From NCBI GenBank assembly GCA_937926205.1, contig CALEYL010000075.1, positions 210,766-274,765 on the forward strand: a stretch of DNA of 64,000 nt, given 5' to 3'. Below the pieces are notes generated by a model. That model was not told where the DNA came from and searched no databases. It saw only the letters and a list, made by a program, of their open reading frames with translations. Source of the DNA: an uncultured Saprospiraceae bacterium (lineage in GTDB: Bacteria > Bacteroidota > Bacteroidia > Chitinophagales > Saprospiraceae). The position numbers and the translations under genes were made by a program. Of this stretch, positions 9,673 through 18,577 are shown piece by piece. Every line of letters starts with the position of its first letter. Position 1 is the first letter of the stretch.

Positions 9673-10374
9673 ATGACAAAAATGCAATTTCAGCGTATTC
9701 AAAAAGCACTGGCAGATTACGAGAATTTCCTGAAAAGTGGCTCTCCTTCTGAAACACGCCTTTATTACTGGGAATCCCTTCGCATTTTTCAGGAAAACTG
9801 GAACATCGAATCCACCGATTTTGCTCAAATGTTTGACCAGAGTTTGCAAAACACCCAAACGCGCCGGCTTTGGAACCGAGAAAATTATGAGCCCAAGCGC
9901 ATCATGTTGCTTTTCATTTCCATGCAAAGCGATTTTGTCCGCCAACTTTTCAGCGACTTATTCAATGAATCCAGAGACATTGCCGGCCGCATGGATCGCT
10001 TTGTGTTTTATTGTGAAGAATTGCTCGAGGATTATCGGCGAATGAATCCTGTAACGAAAGAAAACAGTCATTTTCACAACGACAATTACCAAATGCTATC
10101 CCTGTATCTGGCTTTCAGGTACCCTGAGCGTTATGCCCCCTATGATTTTCAGGTTTTTCAGGACCTGATGATCCGCCTGGGTAGTCCCGATATTCCTCAA
10201 AACAATGATCCGGAGCGCTACTTCAAAGTCATGCGCACACTTCAGGGCCTGCTGCACAAACAGAGCAACCTGTTACAACTTCATGAAGCCCGGATCAATG
10301 CCCCTGCTTATTATGCAGGAGAAAGCCTGCTCCTCGCTTTTGATTTTGCCTGTTTTTGTACGGGTAAGTCTTAG
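9673..10374 (+). CDS. Hypothetical protein resembling McrB-type N-terminal domains
   Basis: A soluble 233-residue protein with no signal peptide or membrane segment. By eye the pattern FFSDLFNESRDIAGRMDRF...LLEDYRRMNP...NDNYQMLSLYLAFRYPERY..YDF resembles the N-terminal domain that precedes the AAA+ domain in many Bacteroidota McrB-like proteins. There the same order occurs: LFDES..L..RI..F, then YREL, then DERT...YL.F.NPEKY.FY. Here it stands alone with no ATPase after it. This likeness is weak and from memory. The frame stays open to 9634, but a promoter box at 9654-9661 argues for 9673. Confidence 0.6.
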   Translation: MTKMQFQRIQKALADYENFLKSGSPSETRLYYWESLRIFQENWNIESTDFAQMFDQSLQNTQTRRLWNRENYEPKRIMLLFISMQSDFVRQLFSDLFNESRDIAGRMDRFVFYCEELLEDYRRMNPVTKENSHFHNDNYQMLSLYLAFRYPERYAPYDFQVFQDLMIRLGSPDIPQNNDPERYFKVMRTLQGLLHKQSNLLQLHEARINAPAYYAGESLLLAFDFACFCTGKS

Positions 10375-10380
10375 AAATAA

Positions 10381-10388
10381 TACCTTTG
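10381..10388 (+). promoter_or_regulatory. -7 promoter box
   Basis: TACCTTTG, perfect TAnnTTTG, 25 bases before the ATG at 10414. It rules out the GTG at 10390 as the start of the secreted nuclease. Confidence 0.6.
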
Positions 10389-10413
10389 GGTGACAGATAA
10401 ACCGGATTTTAGC

Positions 10414-11508
10414 ATGTATCGAATTCTAATAGCAACTTTCTTTACTTTACTGGTCATTCAGGCCCGGGGCCAGGAAATTTTTCCCGCATTAAGCGGTCAG
10501 GAATTGCGGAATGCCCTTGTCCAGAATTACAAGCCCGCCACCGTGCTGCCTTTTAACGATGCGCGGGATACCTTGTTTTCGCGTATCTATGCCCGTAACG
10601 ACAGTTTGCGTTGTGTCTATACCGGAATGACCATTTATCTCAACCCCGCTTTAGATCCGACCATTGCCGCCTTCGGTGACGGGGGCGTCAACGGCATCAA
10701 TACCGAACATACGTATCCGCAATCAAAGGGTGCAGAAACGGGAAATCCCCGGGCCGACATGCACCACCTCTACCCTACCCGGGTTGAGCCAAACGGCACA
10801 AGAGGAGATGCGCCTTTTTCAGAAATAACTGACAATCAAACAGAAGAATGGTTCTATCTGAATCAAAAGCAAAGCAGCATTCCTACCAGCAACATCGAAC
10901 GTTACAGCGAATACAAAGATTATGTTTTCGAACCCCGCGAAGATCACAAAGGCAATGTAGCGCGAGCCATGTTTTATTTTTATACCATGTACAAGGCAGA
11001 AGCCGATCTTGCCGACAACTCCTACTTTGAATCGCAACGCTTGACCTTGTGTAACTGGCACCTGCTCGATCCGGCCGATCAGGATGAAGCGGTACGTACC
11101 TGGGCCATTGCCGGCTACCAGGATGGAAAACCCAACCCTTTTGTATTGGACTGCACCCTGGCGCGTCGTGCGTATTGCCCTGGTCTGGCGACTGAATGCA
11201 CTTCACCAACAGCAAGCGTTGATCTGGAAAAAATTCCCTGGTTTACGTTGGAAAACAATGCCCCGAATCCCTTTCGGGAAAGGACGGACATTCGTTTTCA
11301 CACTTCGCGCGATTGCCACATCCTGCTTGAAGTATCTGACCTGACGGGCAAACGATTGGCAACGCTTTGTAATGAAAATCGTGGCGCAGGTTATCATGCC
11401 ATTCCTTACTACCATCTTTCAGGAACGGCACAAATGCTCTTCTACCGGATCACCATAACGGAAAACGGAAAAAGCTGGACCGGATTGAGGAGGATGATTG
11501 CGCAATGA
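10414..11508 (+). CDS. Secreted endonuclease I-family nuclease, T9SS cargo
   Basis: Extracellular non-specific nuclease of the endonuclease I family (DNA/RNA cleavage, metal dependent). The signal peptide MYRILIATFFTLLVIQARG is followed by the nuclease domain to about residue 255. It carries the beta-beta-alpha metal core NTEHTYPQSKG and the downstream ADMHHLYP. The last 85 residues (WFTLENNAPNPFRERTDIRF...YRITI) are a typical T9SS type A sorting domain, so it should leave the cell through the type IX system. The start was moved from GTG 10390 to ATG 10414 because of the signal peptide and promoter. Likely used for DNA scavenging. Confidence 0.88.
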   Translation: MYRILIATFFTLLVIQARGQEIFPALSGQELRNALVQNYKPATVLPFNDARDTLFSRIYARNDSLRCVYTGMTIYLNPALDPTIAAFGDGGVNGINTEHTYPQSKGAETGNPRADMHHLYPTRVEPNGTRGDAPFSEITDNQTEEWFYLNQKQSSIPTSNIERYSEYKDYVFEPREDHKGNVARAMFYFYTMYKAEADLADNSYFESQRLTLCNWHLLDPADQDEAVRTWAIAGYQDGKPNPFVLDCTLARRAYCPGLATECTSPTASVDLEKIPWFTLENNAPNPFRERTDIRFHTSRDCHILLEVSDLTGKRLATLCNENRGAGYHAIPYYHLSGTAQMLFYRITITENGKSWTGLRRMIAQ

Positions 11509-11514
11509 GTAATA

Positions 11515-12273
11515 TTACCATTGCTGCCCAGGATAGGCGCGCTGCATAAACTGCATTTCAGCAAGAATGAAGCCCAGGTGTTCTGTGTGGACCCCCGTTT
11601 TTCCGCCTTTCTGCATCCACGGATTAGAGGGTTGTTTTAAGGTGGCTTCGCTGAGAATCGCATTTACCTTATCCGTATACGCCCTCCGAACGGCGTCCAG
11701 ATTGGCGCCAATGCCAGCTGCCTGAACCAGTTGATCAACTTCATCTGCCGTTGTTAACTCTCCGGAAAATGCCCACAGATCATCCAGCGCAGTTTGCATT
11801 TTCTGGTGACTGGTTTCAGTACCGTCGCCTAATCGGATCACCCATTCTGAACTGTAACGCAAGTGGTAGGTAACTTCTTTGAGCGATTTTTGAGCAATGG
11901 CAGCAAGGTGTTCATCTTTGCTTGTGGTCAGCTGTTGCAGAAGCGGCAGGTGAAAAGCATCAAACAAAAATTGCCTGATGATCGTATAAGCCCAATCCTG
12001 ATTCGGTTGCTCAACCAGCAATACATTTCTGAAATCCCACGCGTCGCGCAGAAAAGCCAGGTCGTCTTCACTCCTGCTTTTTCCTTCAACCTGGCCGGCA
12101 TATTCCAGTAAACTCCGGGCCTGACCGATAAGATCCAGTGCAATATTGGTGACCGCAATATCCTGTTCCAATACCGGGCCGTGTCCGCACCATTCACCCA
12201 GGCGCTGTCCGAGGATCAGGGCATTGTCTCCAAGGCGGAGCAGGTATTCGAAGTGTGCTTGTTGCAGGGTCAT
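11515..12273 (-). CDS. paaC: Phenylacetyl-CoA epoxidase subunit PaaC
   Basis: Structural, ferritin-like subunit of the ring-1,2-phenylacetyl-CoA epoxidase (PaaABCE). Recognised from the N-terminal pattern YLLRLGDNALILGQRLGEWCGHGPVLEQDIAVTNIALDLIGQAR and from LRYSSEWVIRLGDGTETSH. The length of 252 fits the family. PaaC alone is not catalytic; it scaffolds PaaA. No paaA, B, D or E lies beside it, so it is separated from its partners. It follows serA on the same strand across a strong hairpin. Confidence 0.85.
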   Translation of the reverse strand: MTLQQAHFEYLLRLGDNALILGQRLGEWCGHGPVLEQDIAVTNIALDLIGQARSLLEYAGQVEGKSRSEDDLAFLRDAWDFRNVLLVEQPNQDWAYTIIRQFLFDAFHLPLLQQLTTSKDEHLAAIAQKSLKEVTYHLRYSSEWVIRLGDGTETSHQKMQTALDDLWAFSGELTTADEVDQLVQAAGIGANLDAVRRAYTDKVNAILSEATLKQPSNPWMQKGGKTGVHTEHLGFILAEMQFMQRAYPGQQW

Positions 12274-12285
12274 AAGAAGTATTTA

Positions 12286-12316
12286 GTATGAAGGCGCCAT
12301 AGAGACGCCTTCGTAC
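12286..12316. terminator. Strong symmetric hairpin between serA and paaC
   Basis: GTATGAAGGCG (12286-12296) pairs with CGCCTTCGTAC (12306-12316), 11 pairs with one G-T, loop of nine. It lies 63 bases upstream of the end of paaC's leader and beyond the serA start/stop junction. There is no T-run on either strand, so intrinsic termination is uncertain; it could be an mRNA-processing or stability element. Confidence 0.4.
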
Positions 12317-12337
12317 GAAGAAACAGACAAATGCTAT

Positions 12338-13312
12338 TTATTTATCATCGCCAAAAAAAGCGAGGATTTTATCAGCGAGTTCAAGACCGATATTGGCCTG
12401 AGCTTCGAGTGTAGCAGCGCCAATATGGGGCGATACAGAGATTTTAGGATGGTTCAGCAACTCGGTTCTTGGCGTCGGTTCACCTACAAAAACATCGAGT
12501 GCAGCGCCTGCCAGTTTGCCGCTATCAAGCGCATCAAGCAGCGCATCTTCGTCTACAGCGCCGCCTCTGGAAGTATTGATGATGAAAGAACCGGTTTTCA
12601 TCATGGCAATTTCTTCTGCGCCGATAACTGGTTTTCCTCCGCTAAAAGGAACATGAAGCGTCAGGAAATCACTTTGCTTGAGCACTGTTTCCCAGTCGGA
12701 AGTTTGTAAACTGACCGAAAGACGAACATCCTGGCTTTTGTAGAGATTGATGTCAATATCAGCTTCATTGACCACCAAATCTACCGGCAAGACATTCATG
12801 CTCATGCCGAGGCCAATGCGCGCCACTTCCTGTCCAATACGTCCAAAGCCAATGATGCCCAGCGTTTTTCCACGCACCTGGATGCCTTCTGAACTTTGAT
12901 TTTTGAGCTTTTTGAAATCGGTAGCGCCTCTTACAGGCATTTCCCGGTTGGATACCTGCAACATGCGGGCAAGGGAAAAAATATGGGCAAAAACGAGTTC
13001 TGCAACGGCTTGAGACGAAGCAGCGGGAGTGTTCATTACAGCGATGCCTTTGCTTTCAGCATATTCAACATCTATATTGTCCATCCCTACCCCGCCTCTG
13101 GCAATAATTTTCAGATTTGGGCACAGGTCAATCAGATCTTTGCGAACCTGTGTAGCCGAACGAACGATGATAACATCGTATTCCGGAAGTACACGGGGCA
13201 AATCTTCCTGTGGAACCCGATCAGTTATTACTTCATAACCAGCCTCTTCCAGCAGGGTTTGGCCATCCTGATCAATACCATCGTTGGCAAGTATCTTTAT
13301 CATTCTTTGCAC
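12338..13312 (-). CDS. serA: D-3-phosphoglycerate dehydrogenase (2-hydroxyacid dehydrogenase)
   Basis: Oxidises 3-phosphoglycerate to phosphohydroxypyruvate, the first step of serine synthesis. The Rossmann motif is GFGRIGQEVARIG, the substrate loop is ARGGVGMDNIDVEYAE, and the active-site stretch is NTSRGGAVDEDALLDAL with His in ISVSPHIGAATLEAQ. At 324 residues it lacks the C-terminal ACT regulatory domain, as in short Bacteroidota SerA. A second in-frame ATG (MIKILAND) three codons in is an equally good start. Confidence 0.85.
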   Translation of the reverse strand: MQRMIKILANDGIDQDGQTLLEEAGYEVITDRVPQEDLPRVLPEYDVIIVRSATQVRKDLIDLCPNLKIIARGGVGMDNIDVEYAESKGIAVMNTPAASSQAVAELVFAHIFSLARMLQVSNREMPVRGATDFKKLKNQSSEGIQVRGKTLGIIGFGRIGQEVARIGLGMSMNVLPVDLVVNEADIDINLYKSQDVRLSVSLQTSDWETVLKQSDFLTLHVPFSGGKPVIGAEEIAMMKTGSFIINTSRGGAVDEDALLDALDSGKLAGAALDVFVGEPTPRTELLNHPKISVSPHIGAATLEAQANIGLELADKILAFFGDDK

Positions 13313-13353
13313 TTATTTTAGTAATTCCAAAAGAAAGTGCAAAGAAAGAGAAT

Positions 13354-13386
13354 TTTAGGCAGGAAAGTGGTGCTCTCCTGCCTAAA
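13354..13386 (-). terminator. Intrinsic terminator after the 155-residue secreted protein
   Basis: TTTAGGCAGGA pairs perfectly with TCCTGCCTAAA (11 pairs, 11-base loop). On the minus strand it is followed by a T/C-rich tail. It separates the upstream gene 13432-13899 from serA. Confidence 0.6.
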
Positions 13387-13431
13387 TGCACGTAAAAAAA
13401 CGGTAAATTTTATTAAAAAACAGCGCTTCTG

Positions 13432-13899
13432 TTATTCAGATAATTTTTCAACAAAAGTTGGAAAGGTAGCGCCGGTGTAGTGAGAAAACTTCTTTTCGCT
13501 GGTTTTATTTAACTTGTAACGGTTGATGAAACTTGAAAAGAAAGCGCTGAGTTCAGCGGTGTTGATGTTGCGGGAATCAGAACGCAGCAAATAGCCAATG
13601 TGATCAATTTTTCCGTCAGCTGCCCAAAACACGTGCAGGCGAAGTTTGACCCCTTTCAGATCAAATTTGATTTTTTCAGCGTATTTTTCCATCTCTTTTA
13701 CCATATCCAGCCATTGTTCAAAGGCCATATCCATGTCATTGTTGCAAACCTCCAGCAGGGATTGAGCATAATCCTGAGTAAGTTGCTCGTAGGCTTTTTC
13801 ATTTTCCCCCATCAGGAATACTTTAGGCATAGCCTCCTGAGCCTGACCTTGTACGCTATACAGGGCGAGCATAACGATTACAGAAACAATTGTTTTCAT
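13432..13899 (-). CDS. Small secreted hypothetical protein
   Basis: 155 residues with an N-terminal signal peptide (MKTIVSVIVMLALYSVQGQAQ, cut after QAQ), so periplasmic or exported. The mature part is acidic and helical, with the pattern LRLHVFWAADGKIDHIGYLL. This resembles the core of secreted Bacteroidota proteins with a TonB-C-like strand-turn-strand, but the match is weak and no family is assigned. A promoter box lies 45 bases upstream and a strong terminator follows, so it is a single-gene transcript. Confidence 0.7.
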   Translation of the reverse strand: MKTIVSVIVMLALYSVQGQAQEAMPKVFLMGENEKAYEQLTQDYAQSLLEVCNNDMDMAFEQWLDMVKEMEKYAEKIKFDLKGVKLRLHVFWAADGKIDHIGYLLRSDSRNINTAELSAFFSSFINRYKLNKTSEKKFSHYTGATFPTFVEKLSE

Positions 13900-13944
13900 A
13901 CCTGAAAAATTTACTTATAAAGATGACTAAATGTTAAAGCTGCA

Positions 13945-13952
13945 CAAACTTA
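13945..13952 (-). promoter_or_regulatory. -7 promoter box
   Basis: On the minus strand reads TAAGTTTG (perfect TAnnTTTG), about 45 bases before the start at 13899. Confidence 0.5.
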
Positions 13953-14254
13953 CACAAAAAAGACTATAGCGGTCACCTGCATTAGGCAACGGTTGCAAAA
14001 AACTGGTTAATGGATGTTGAAGCGTCGTTTCATGTCTCTGAGCAGTGGCTTATTAACGCTTCGTCCCGGTACAAATTGTAGTTTTTTGTGTACATTAGCC
14101 AAACTTGGCTTACATTTATACTTGAATTGGTGTTACAGTAACCTGGCCACGGGGTAATTTCCACCCCGATTTTCGCCTGTATATCGAAGAATATGTTACT
14201 GTCATCCATTAGTAGAGTCAAAATAAGTGTATTGTCCATTAACTTGGGGTCGCT

Positions 14255-14890
14255 ATGACTATCATCGATATCTTTTTTGGCATTGTCGCGATCTACGGTT
14301 TCTACAAAGGATTCTCGCAAGGAATTATCAGAACCGTATTCACCATCATTTCTGTCCTGATTGGCATCATCGTTGCCGTCAAGTTCGGACCGGATATGAC
14401 TACTTTGCTGGAATCTCTTTTCAGTTCTGACTATGCCCTGATGTTCCTCGCCGGAACCCTGCTTACTTTTGTATTGACAATGATCACGATCCGGTTATTT
14501 GCCAGTACCCTGGAAAAAGCGCTCGAATCTGCCAACATCAACATCATCAACCAGGCTATAGGAGGTTTCGTACTGGCAACACTGATGATTGCCTTATACA
14601 GTGTGCTCGTACTTTTTGCCGATCGCTCCCGGCTCATTTCCGAAGAAACCAAACAAGAGACACTCACATACAACCTGCTCATGCAGTTTCCCGGGAAAAT
14701 CATGAGCGCCGGCCGGTATCTGCAACCTACTTTCGAAGAATTCTGGGACCGTTCACTGGATTTTATTGACCGGGTAGACAAAGATGCTGCCGTTGAGCGT
14801 CAGGAAACGGATCAGGTTTATGACATTGATGATCCAAACAATACCCCAAAGTCACCGCAGCGGCGTCCTGTCAGAAACGATGGCGAATGA
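14255..14890 (+). CDS. CvpA-family membrane protein
   Basis: Inner-membrane protein of the CvpA/colicin V production family: four hydrophobic segments in residues 1-130, starting MTIIDIFFGIVAIYGFYKGFSQGIIRTVF, the usual CvpA opening. The last 75 residues are a hydrophilic cytoplasmic tail. The biochemical role is unclear in the family; links to envelope stress and colicin export are known in enterics. Its TGA overlaps the next gene's ATG by four bases, so the two are translationally coupled. Confidence 0.8.
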   Translation: MTIIDIFFGIVAIYGFYKGFSQGIIRTVFTIISVLIGIIVAVKFGPDMTTLLESLFSSDYALMFLAGTLLTFVLTMITIRLFASTLEKALESANINIINQAIGGFVLATLMIALYSVLVLFADRSRLISEETKQETLTYNLLMQFPGKIMSAGRYLQPTFEEFWDRSLDFIDRVDKDAAVERQETDQVYDIDDPNNTPKSPQRRPVRNDGE

Positions 14891-15588
14891 AAGCGTCCGC
14901 TTCGATATTCCTAGGACTTTTTGGCGTTGCTGCCGCAGCCAATCTCATCGCAGAGTATCTGCATTACCAAAACGGCATCTATTTTTCCAAACCCTTGCTG
15001 ATGATCTTTCTGGGGCTTTATCTCTGGGCTTCCACCCATGGAAAAAGCCGAATCAGCCGTTGGGTGCTTTTCGGACTGGCCTGGTCAATGGCAGGCGACA
15101 CACTGCTCATGTTTAATGCCCCCGGCAGGGATTATTTTTTTCTCCTTGGCCTTCTTTGCTTTTTATGCGCGCACCTCTGCTACATCTTCGCATTTTGGGG
15201 ATATCAAAAAAATAAACCCGGCGCATTCGCTAAACAACCACTGCTGATTTTGCCGTTTCTGGTTTTTCTGGCCGGCTTCCTTTTTTATCTCTGGACGGGT
15301 ATCCCTACAGCTTTGAAAGTACCCGTGGCGGTTTACAGCACTGTAATTATTGCCATGAGTATGAGTTGTTTTCAACTGATGCCCAAAATTGACAGCAAGG
15401 TGTTTTTGTGGCTATTTTCAGGTGTTCTGCTGTTTGTGCTGTCTGACAGCATGATCGCGCTCAGCAAATTCCAGACCGCCAATTGGCCTTCTCCCCATAT
15501 GCACCTCTTCATTATGATCACTTACATCGCGGCCCAATACCTCATTGCTTCGCGAACAGTGGAACTGGCCCCGGGCGAATCAGCCTAG
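14887..15588 (+). CDS. Lysoplasmalogenase, YhhN/TMEM86 family
   Basis: Eight-helix integral membrane protein of 233 residues. The family hydrolyses the vinyl-ether bond of lysoplasmalogens. The family pattern is visible as KPLLMIFLGLYLW, LAWSMAGDTLLM and FLLGLLCFLCAHLCYIFAF; the Asp in GDTLLM and the His in FLCAHLCY are conserved in YhhN proteins. VLSDSMIALSKF marks the second half. Overlaps cvpA by four bases. Confidence 0.85.
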   Translation: MKASASIFLGLFGVAAAANLIAEYLHYQNGIYFSKPLLMIFLGLYLWASTHGKSRISRWVLFGLAWSMAGDTLLMFNAPGRDYFFLLGLLCFLCAHLCYIFAFWGYQKNKPGAFAKQPLLILPFLVFLAGFLFYLWTGIPTALKVPVAVYSTVIIAMSMSCFQLMPKIDSKVFLWLFSGVLLFVLSDSMIALSKFQTANWPSPHMHLFIMITYIAAQYLIASRTVELAPGESA

Positions 15589-15646
15589 AAACCGGAAATA
15601 TCCTGCCCTTTAAACCTGCTGGTGGTTATGGGTCGGCATCGTTTAC

Positions 15647-16132
15647 TTACACATGGCCTTTATTGCGCAGGCGCCAGACGGATAAAATCATTCGAAAAGG
15701 AAATACGATGGCGCTAATGACACTGGCTACGCCAAAAAGGTACATTTCGTTTTTTATGTAATTCATCATTCCTTCCTGCTCTTCTCCCGGTAGTTTTCCA
15801 ACAAGGGCTTCGAGGTTTCCATAGTCCAGAAATTCGTTAAAGGTGTGAATCCCCTCAATCAGGTAAAAGATAAAAGGGATGGATATAAAAACACAGGCAA
15901 CCTTTCCAACTTGCCAACGACCGAGAAAAGTAGAGGGCAATAAAAAGATATAACGGGTCAGGGTAATGGCCGTGATGATGTAAATGGTGTTGATCCGGTA
16001 AAATGGATAAGCCCCGAGCTTGGTGTATAGCGGGTATAAAAGCAATGCTGCGACCAGACCTGTAAATACCCACCAAACGATTTCAAGGCGCAAATAAAGT
16101 CCTGATTTAGAAGACATGTTCCGATTTGTCAT
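15647..16132 (-). CDS. Four-helix membrane protein, hypothetical
   Basis: 161 residues with four strongly hydrophobic stretches (about 17-37, 47-65, 79-97, 131-151) and a short acidic loop between the third and fourth. No motif recognised. Its start overlaps the trpB stop by four bases, so it is co-transcribed with and translationally coupled to trpB. An enzymatic role is not evident. Confidence 0.7.
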   Translation of the reverse strand: MTNRNMSSKSGLYLRLEIVWWVFTGLVAALLLYPLYTKLGAYPFYRINTIYIITAITLTRYIFLLPSTFLGRWQVGKVACVFISIPFIFYLIEGIHTFNEFLDYGNLEALVGKLPGEEQEGMMNYIKNEMYLFGVASVISAIVFPFRMILSVWRLRNKGHV

Positions 16133-17304
16133 TTTAGATGCTCCACATAAGCAGCGAGGTCTTTGTCGCCTCTCCCCGAAAGGTTGACGACCAGAACATC
16201 GCTTGCACTGAATTGAATTTTTTCCAAAGCAGCCAGTGCGTGTGCTGTTTCCAAAGCAGGAATGATGCCTTCAATACGGGCCAACTGATAAGCCGAAGCC
16301 AATGCTTCATCGTCCGTAATGCTGACGGCTTCCGCTCTTCCCGAATTGATCAGATGGGCATGCAGCGGGCCAATGCCCGGATAATCGAGGCCTGCAGAGA
16401 TGGAATACGGTTCAATAATCTGGCCGTCTTCGGTTTGCATCAGCAAAGTACGGCTACCATGGATGATGCCTTTGGTGCCTAAAACACTCGTCGCAGCAGA
16501 ATGTCCGCTGTGAATGCCCTTTCCGGCAGCCTCCACGGCAATCAGGCGAACATCATTTTCATTAAGGTAGTGATAGAAAGCGCCGGCCGCATTGCTGCCT
16601 CCGCCCACGCAGGCAATAATGGCGTCGGGGTTTTCCCGTCCGGTTTGCTCCTTCAGTTGCACTTTCATTTCTTCACTGATGACGGATTGAAATCTGGCAA
16701 CAAGGTCCGGATAAGGATGTGGCCCAACAACCGAGCCAATAATGTAGTAAGTATCGTCCGGATTGTTGATCCAATCCCGGATGGCTTCATTGGTGGCGTC
16801 TTTCAGGGTTTGACTGCCACTAAGAGCAGGCCTCACCTCGGCGCCCAGCATGCGCATGCGCGCGACATTGGGCGCCTGCCGTTCCATGTCCACCCGCCCC
16901 ATGTAAACGATACACTCCAGGCCCATCAAGGCACACACCGTTGCCGTTGCTACACCATGTTGCCCGGCGCCGGTTTCTGCAATGATGCGCTTTTTGTTCA
17001 GGCTTCGGGCCAAAAGAATCTGGCCAATGGTGTTGTTGATTTTATGCGCGCCGGTGTGCATGAGATCCTCGCGCTTCAGGTAAATATTGGTTTGATAATA
17101 TTCTGACAGGCGCTTAGCCAGATAAAGCGGGGAGGGCCTGCCTACGTAATCTCTGAGCAAGCTGCGGAATTCGGTCTGAAAATCATCCGTTTGCATGATT
17201 TTCAGGTAATTTTCCCGCAACTCTTCCACATTGGGATGAAGCATTTCCGGGATATAGGCGCCCCCAAATTCGCCATAATATCCTCTTTCATCTATTGCCA
17301 CCAT
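16129..17304 (-). CDS. trpB: Tryptophan synthase beta subunit
   Basis: PLP enzyme that joins indole and serine to tryptophan. The PLP lysine lies in HTGAHKINNTIGQ, the phosphate loop is CVGGGSNAAGAF, and the N-terminal YGEFGGAYIPEML is diagnostic. The open frame begins at 17340, but the perfect -7 box at 17323-17330 and family alignment put the start at the ATG at 17304 (MVAIDERGYYGEFGG). It lies without trpA or trpF, and is followed by an unknown membrane protein with overlapping ends. Confidence 0.95.
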   Translation of the reverse strand: MVAIDERGYYGEFGGAYIPEMLHPNVEELRENYLKIMQTDDFQTEFRSLLRDYVGRPSPLYLAKRLSEYYQTNIYLKREDLMHTGAHKINNTIGQILLARSLNKKRIIAETGAGQHGVATATVCALMGLECIVYMGRVDMERQAPNVARMRMLGAEVRPALSGSQTLKDATNEAIRDWINNPDDTYYIIGSVVGPHPYPDLVARFQSVISEEMKVQLKEQTGRENPDAIIACVGGGSNAAGAFYHYLNENDVRLIAVEAAGKGIHSGHSAATSVLGTKGIIHGSRTLLMQTEDGQIIEPYSISAGLDYPGIGPLHAHLINSGRAEAVSITDDEALASAYQLARIEGIIPALETAHALAALEKIQFSASDVLVVNLSGRGDKDLAAYVEHLK

Positions 17305-17322
17305 AACAAGAAACAGTTTTGC

Positions 17323-17330
17323 CAAAAATA
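17323..17330 (-). promoter_or_regulatory. -7 promoter box of trpB
   Basis: TATTTTTG on the minus strand, 18 bases before the ATG at 17304. It falls inside the longer open frame and so decides the start. Confidence 0.6.
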
Positions 17331-17375
17331 CGCCCTGCAAGGTAATAATACGTCAATACCGGGTCATATTTCTGA

Positions 17376-18461
17376 TTAAAACAACAGGAATCCGGCTAAT
17401 AAGGTTAGCAGGAGTGCCGTTGTAAATAGAAAAAGATAGGAAAAGTTCAGCAAGATGAATTTTATAAATGTGCGAATAAATCCTTGCTTATATACCCGGC
17501 GCATTGCGACAAATAAATAGCCCAAAATAAAAATCAGGGCCCAAAGTTCAATAAACCCAAACTCTTCTTCATTTGAATTACCTAAACCTGCGCCGCTCAT
17601 CAACAAAGCAACAGACATGGCCAGAAAGGAAAAAGCATGGTAGTGGTACGAAAAAACAAGATGCTCTACGAAATAACGCTTTCGGCGGATGTAAAGCAAT
17701 TTCAGGATAAAGGCCAGAGCAGGCATCATCAGCAAGACCATCCAAATCAGTTTTCCCAGAATAAAAGCCGGAAAACCATCGCCTGATTTGTACAATTTTA
17801 TAGACTGCACCAACTGAAGTTGTATCCATGGGTCTTTGATGCCTGCTTCTTTGATGATTTCTTCGGCCTTTTTTTTGCCAAATATGTCCTTCAATGCAAA
17901 AGTGACTGTATTATTAGGCCCTGTTGGTCCAAGGCCCTGAAACACAAAATAAGTGAGGGTCATGCTGTCAGACGCGGGCTTCATTTTGATTATCAGAGAA
18001 TCCAGCGCTTTTGGAATGTCTTTATCTCCCGGGTATTTTGCCAGTATGGTATCTTTTTCCAGATTTAATTTCGCTACAAAATCAAGTTGGTGTATCTGTT
18101 TCCTGTTTTCGTCTACCAATTCCGTTATGCTCTCAAAAAAGGAACCGATTACGTTGCTCAATACCGCAAAATGGATCACCGCTGTTATAAAGAACAAACG
18201 CAGGGGTTTGGCGTAGCGTTCGTGTTTGCCTTCAAAATAGGCTTCTGTAAGCTTGCCCGGAATAAACAATGCGCCCAGCGTCCTGAAGAACCTGGAGTCC
18301 ACATTGAGCACAGTTTCCATCAATTCATTCAACCATTCCCTTAAAGTAATTTTGCCATCTGTGTTTTTCTGGCCACAATGCGGGCAATGCTTTGCAAAAG
18401 GCGGCAAAGGGCGGTAACAATTCAGGCAATATGGGTGTATTTTCCCAACAGGTTTACTCAT
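17376..18461 (-). CDS. DUF3667 membrane protein with zinc-ribbon N-terminus
   Basis: 361 residues. The N-terminal treble-clef-like zinc ribbon has two Cys pairs (YCLNCYRPLP, HCPHCGQKN), followed by LREWLNELMETVLNVDSRFFRTLGALFIPGKLTEAYFEGKHERYAKPLRLFF, the signature of DUF3667. A long periplasmic or cytoplasmic insert of about 110 residues and then four to five membrane helices complete it. Function unknown. The -7 box is four bases from the ATG, predicting a leaderless mRNA. Confidence 0.85.
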   Translation of the reverse strand: MSKPVGKIHPYCLNCYRPLPPFAKHCPHCGQKNTDGKITLREWLNELMETVLNVDSRFFRTLGALFIPGKLTEAYFEGKHERYAKPLRLFFITAVIHFAVLSNVIGSFFESITELVDENRKQIHQLDFVAKLNLEKDTILAKYPGDKDIPKALDSLIIKMKPASDSMTLTYFVFQGLGPTGPNNTVTFALKDIFGKKKAEEIIKEAGIKDPWIQLQLVQSIKLYKSGDGFPAFILGKLIWMVLLMMPALAFILKLLYIRRKRYFVEHLVFSYHYHAFSFLAMSVALLMSGAGLGNSNEEEFGFIELWALIFILGYLFVAMRRVYKQGFIRTFIKFILLNFSYLFLFTTALLLTLLAGFLLF

Positions 18462-18465
18462 TGAA

Positions 18466-18473
18466 CAAAGTTA
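18466..18473 (-). promoter_or_regulatory. -7 box four bases from the DUF3667 start
   Basis: TAACTTTG on the minus strand (perfect TAnnTTTG). The start codon begins at 18461, so initiation would fall on or next to the ATG. Confidence 0.55.
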
Positions 18474-18542
18474 TTCCGGTTGAACGTTTTATACAAGCCC
18501 GACACATGGCATTGAGCGTGGTATGTTTTCCTTCGAATCGGC

Positions 18543-18550
18543 TATATTTG
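18543..18550 (+). promoter_or_regulatory. -7 promoter box of the DUF4293 gene
   Basis: TATATTTG, perfect match, 27 bases before the ATG at 18578. Confidence 0.55.
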
Positions 18551-18577
18551 CCGACAATCACCATAAAAGTATAAAAT

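Noticed and set aside
14030..14320. 96-residue minus ORF before cvpA
   Set aside because: Overlaps the cvpA start region; composition and absence of signals speak against it.
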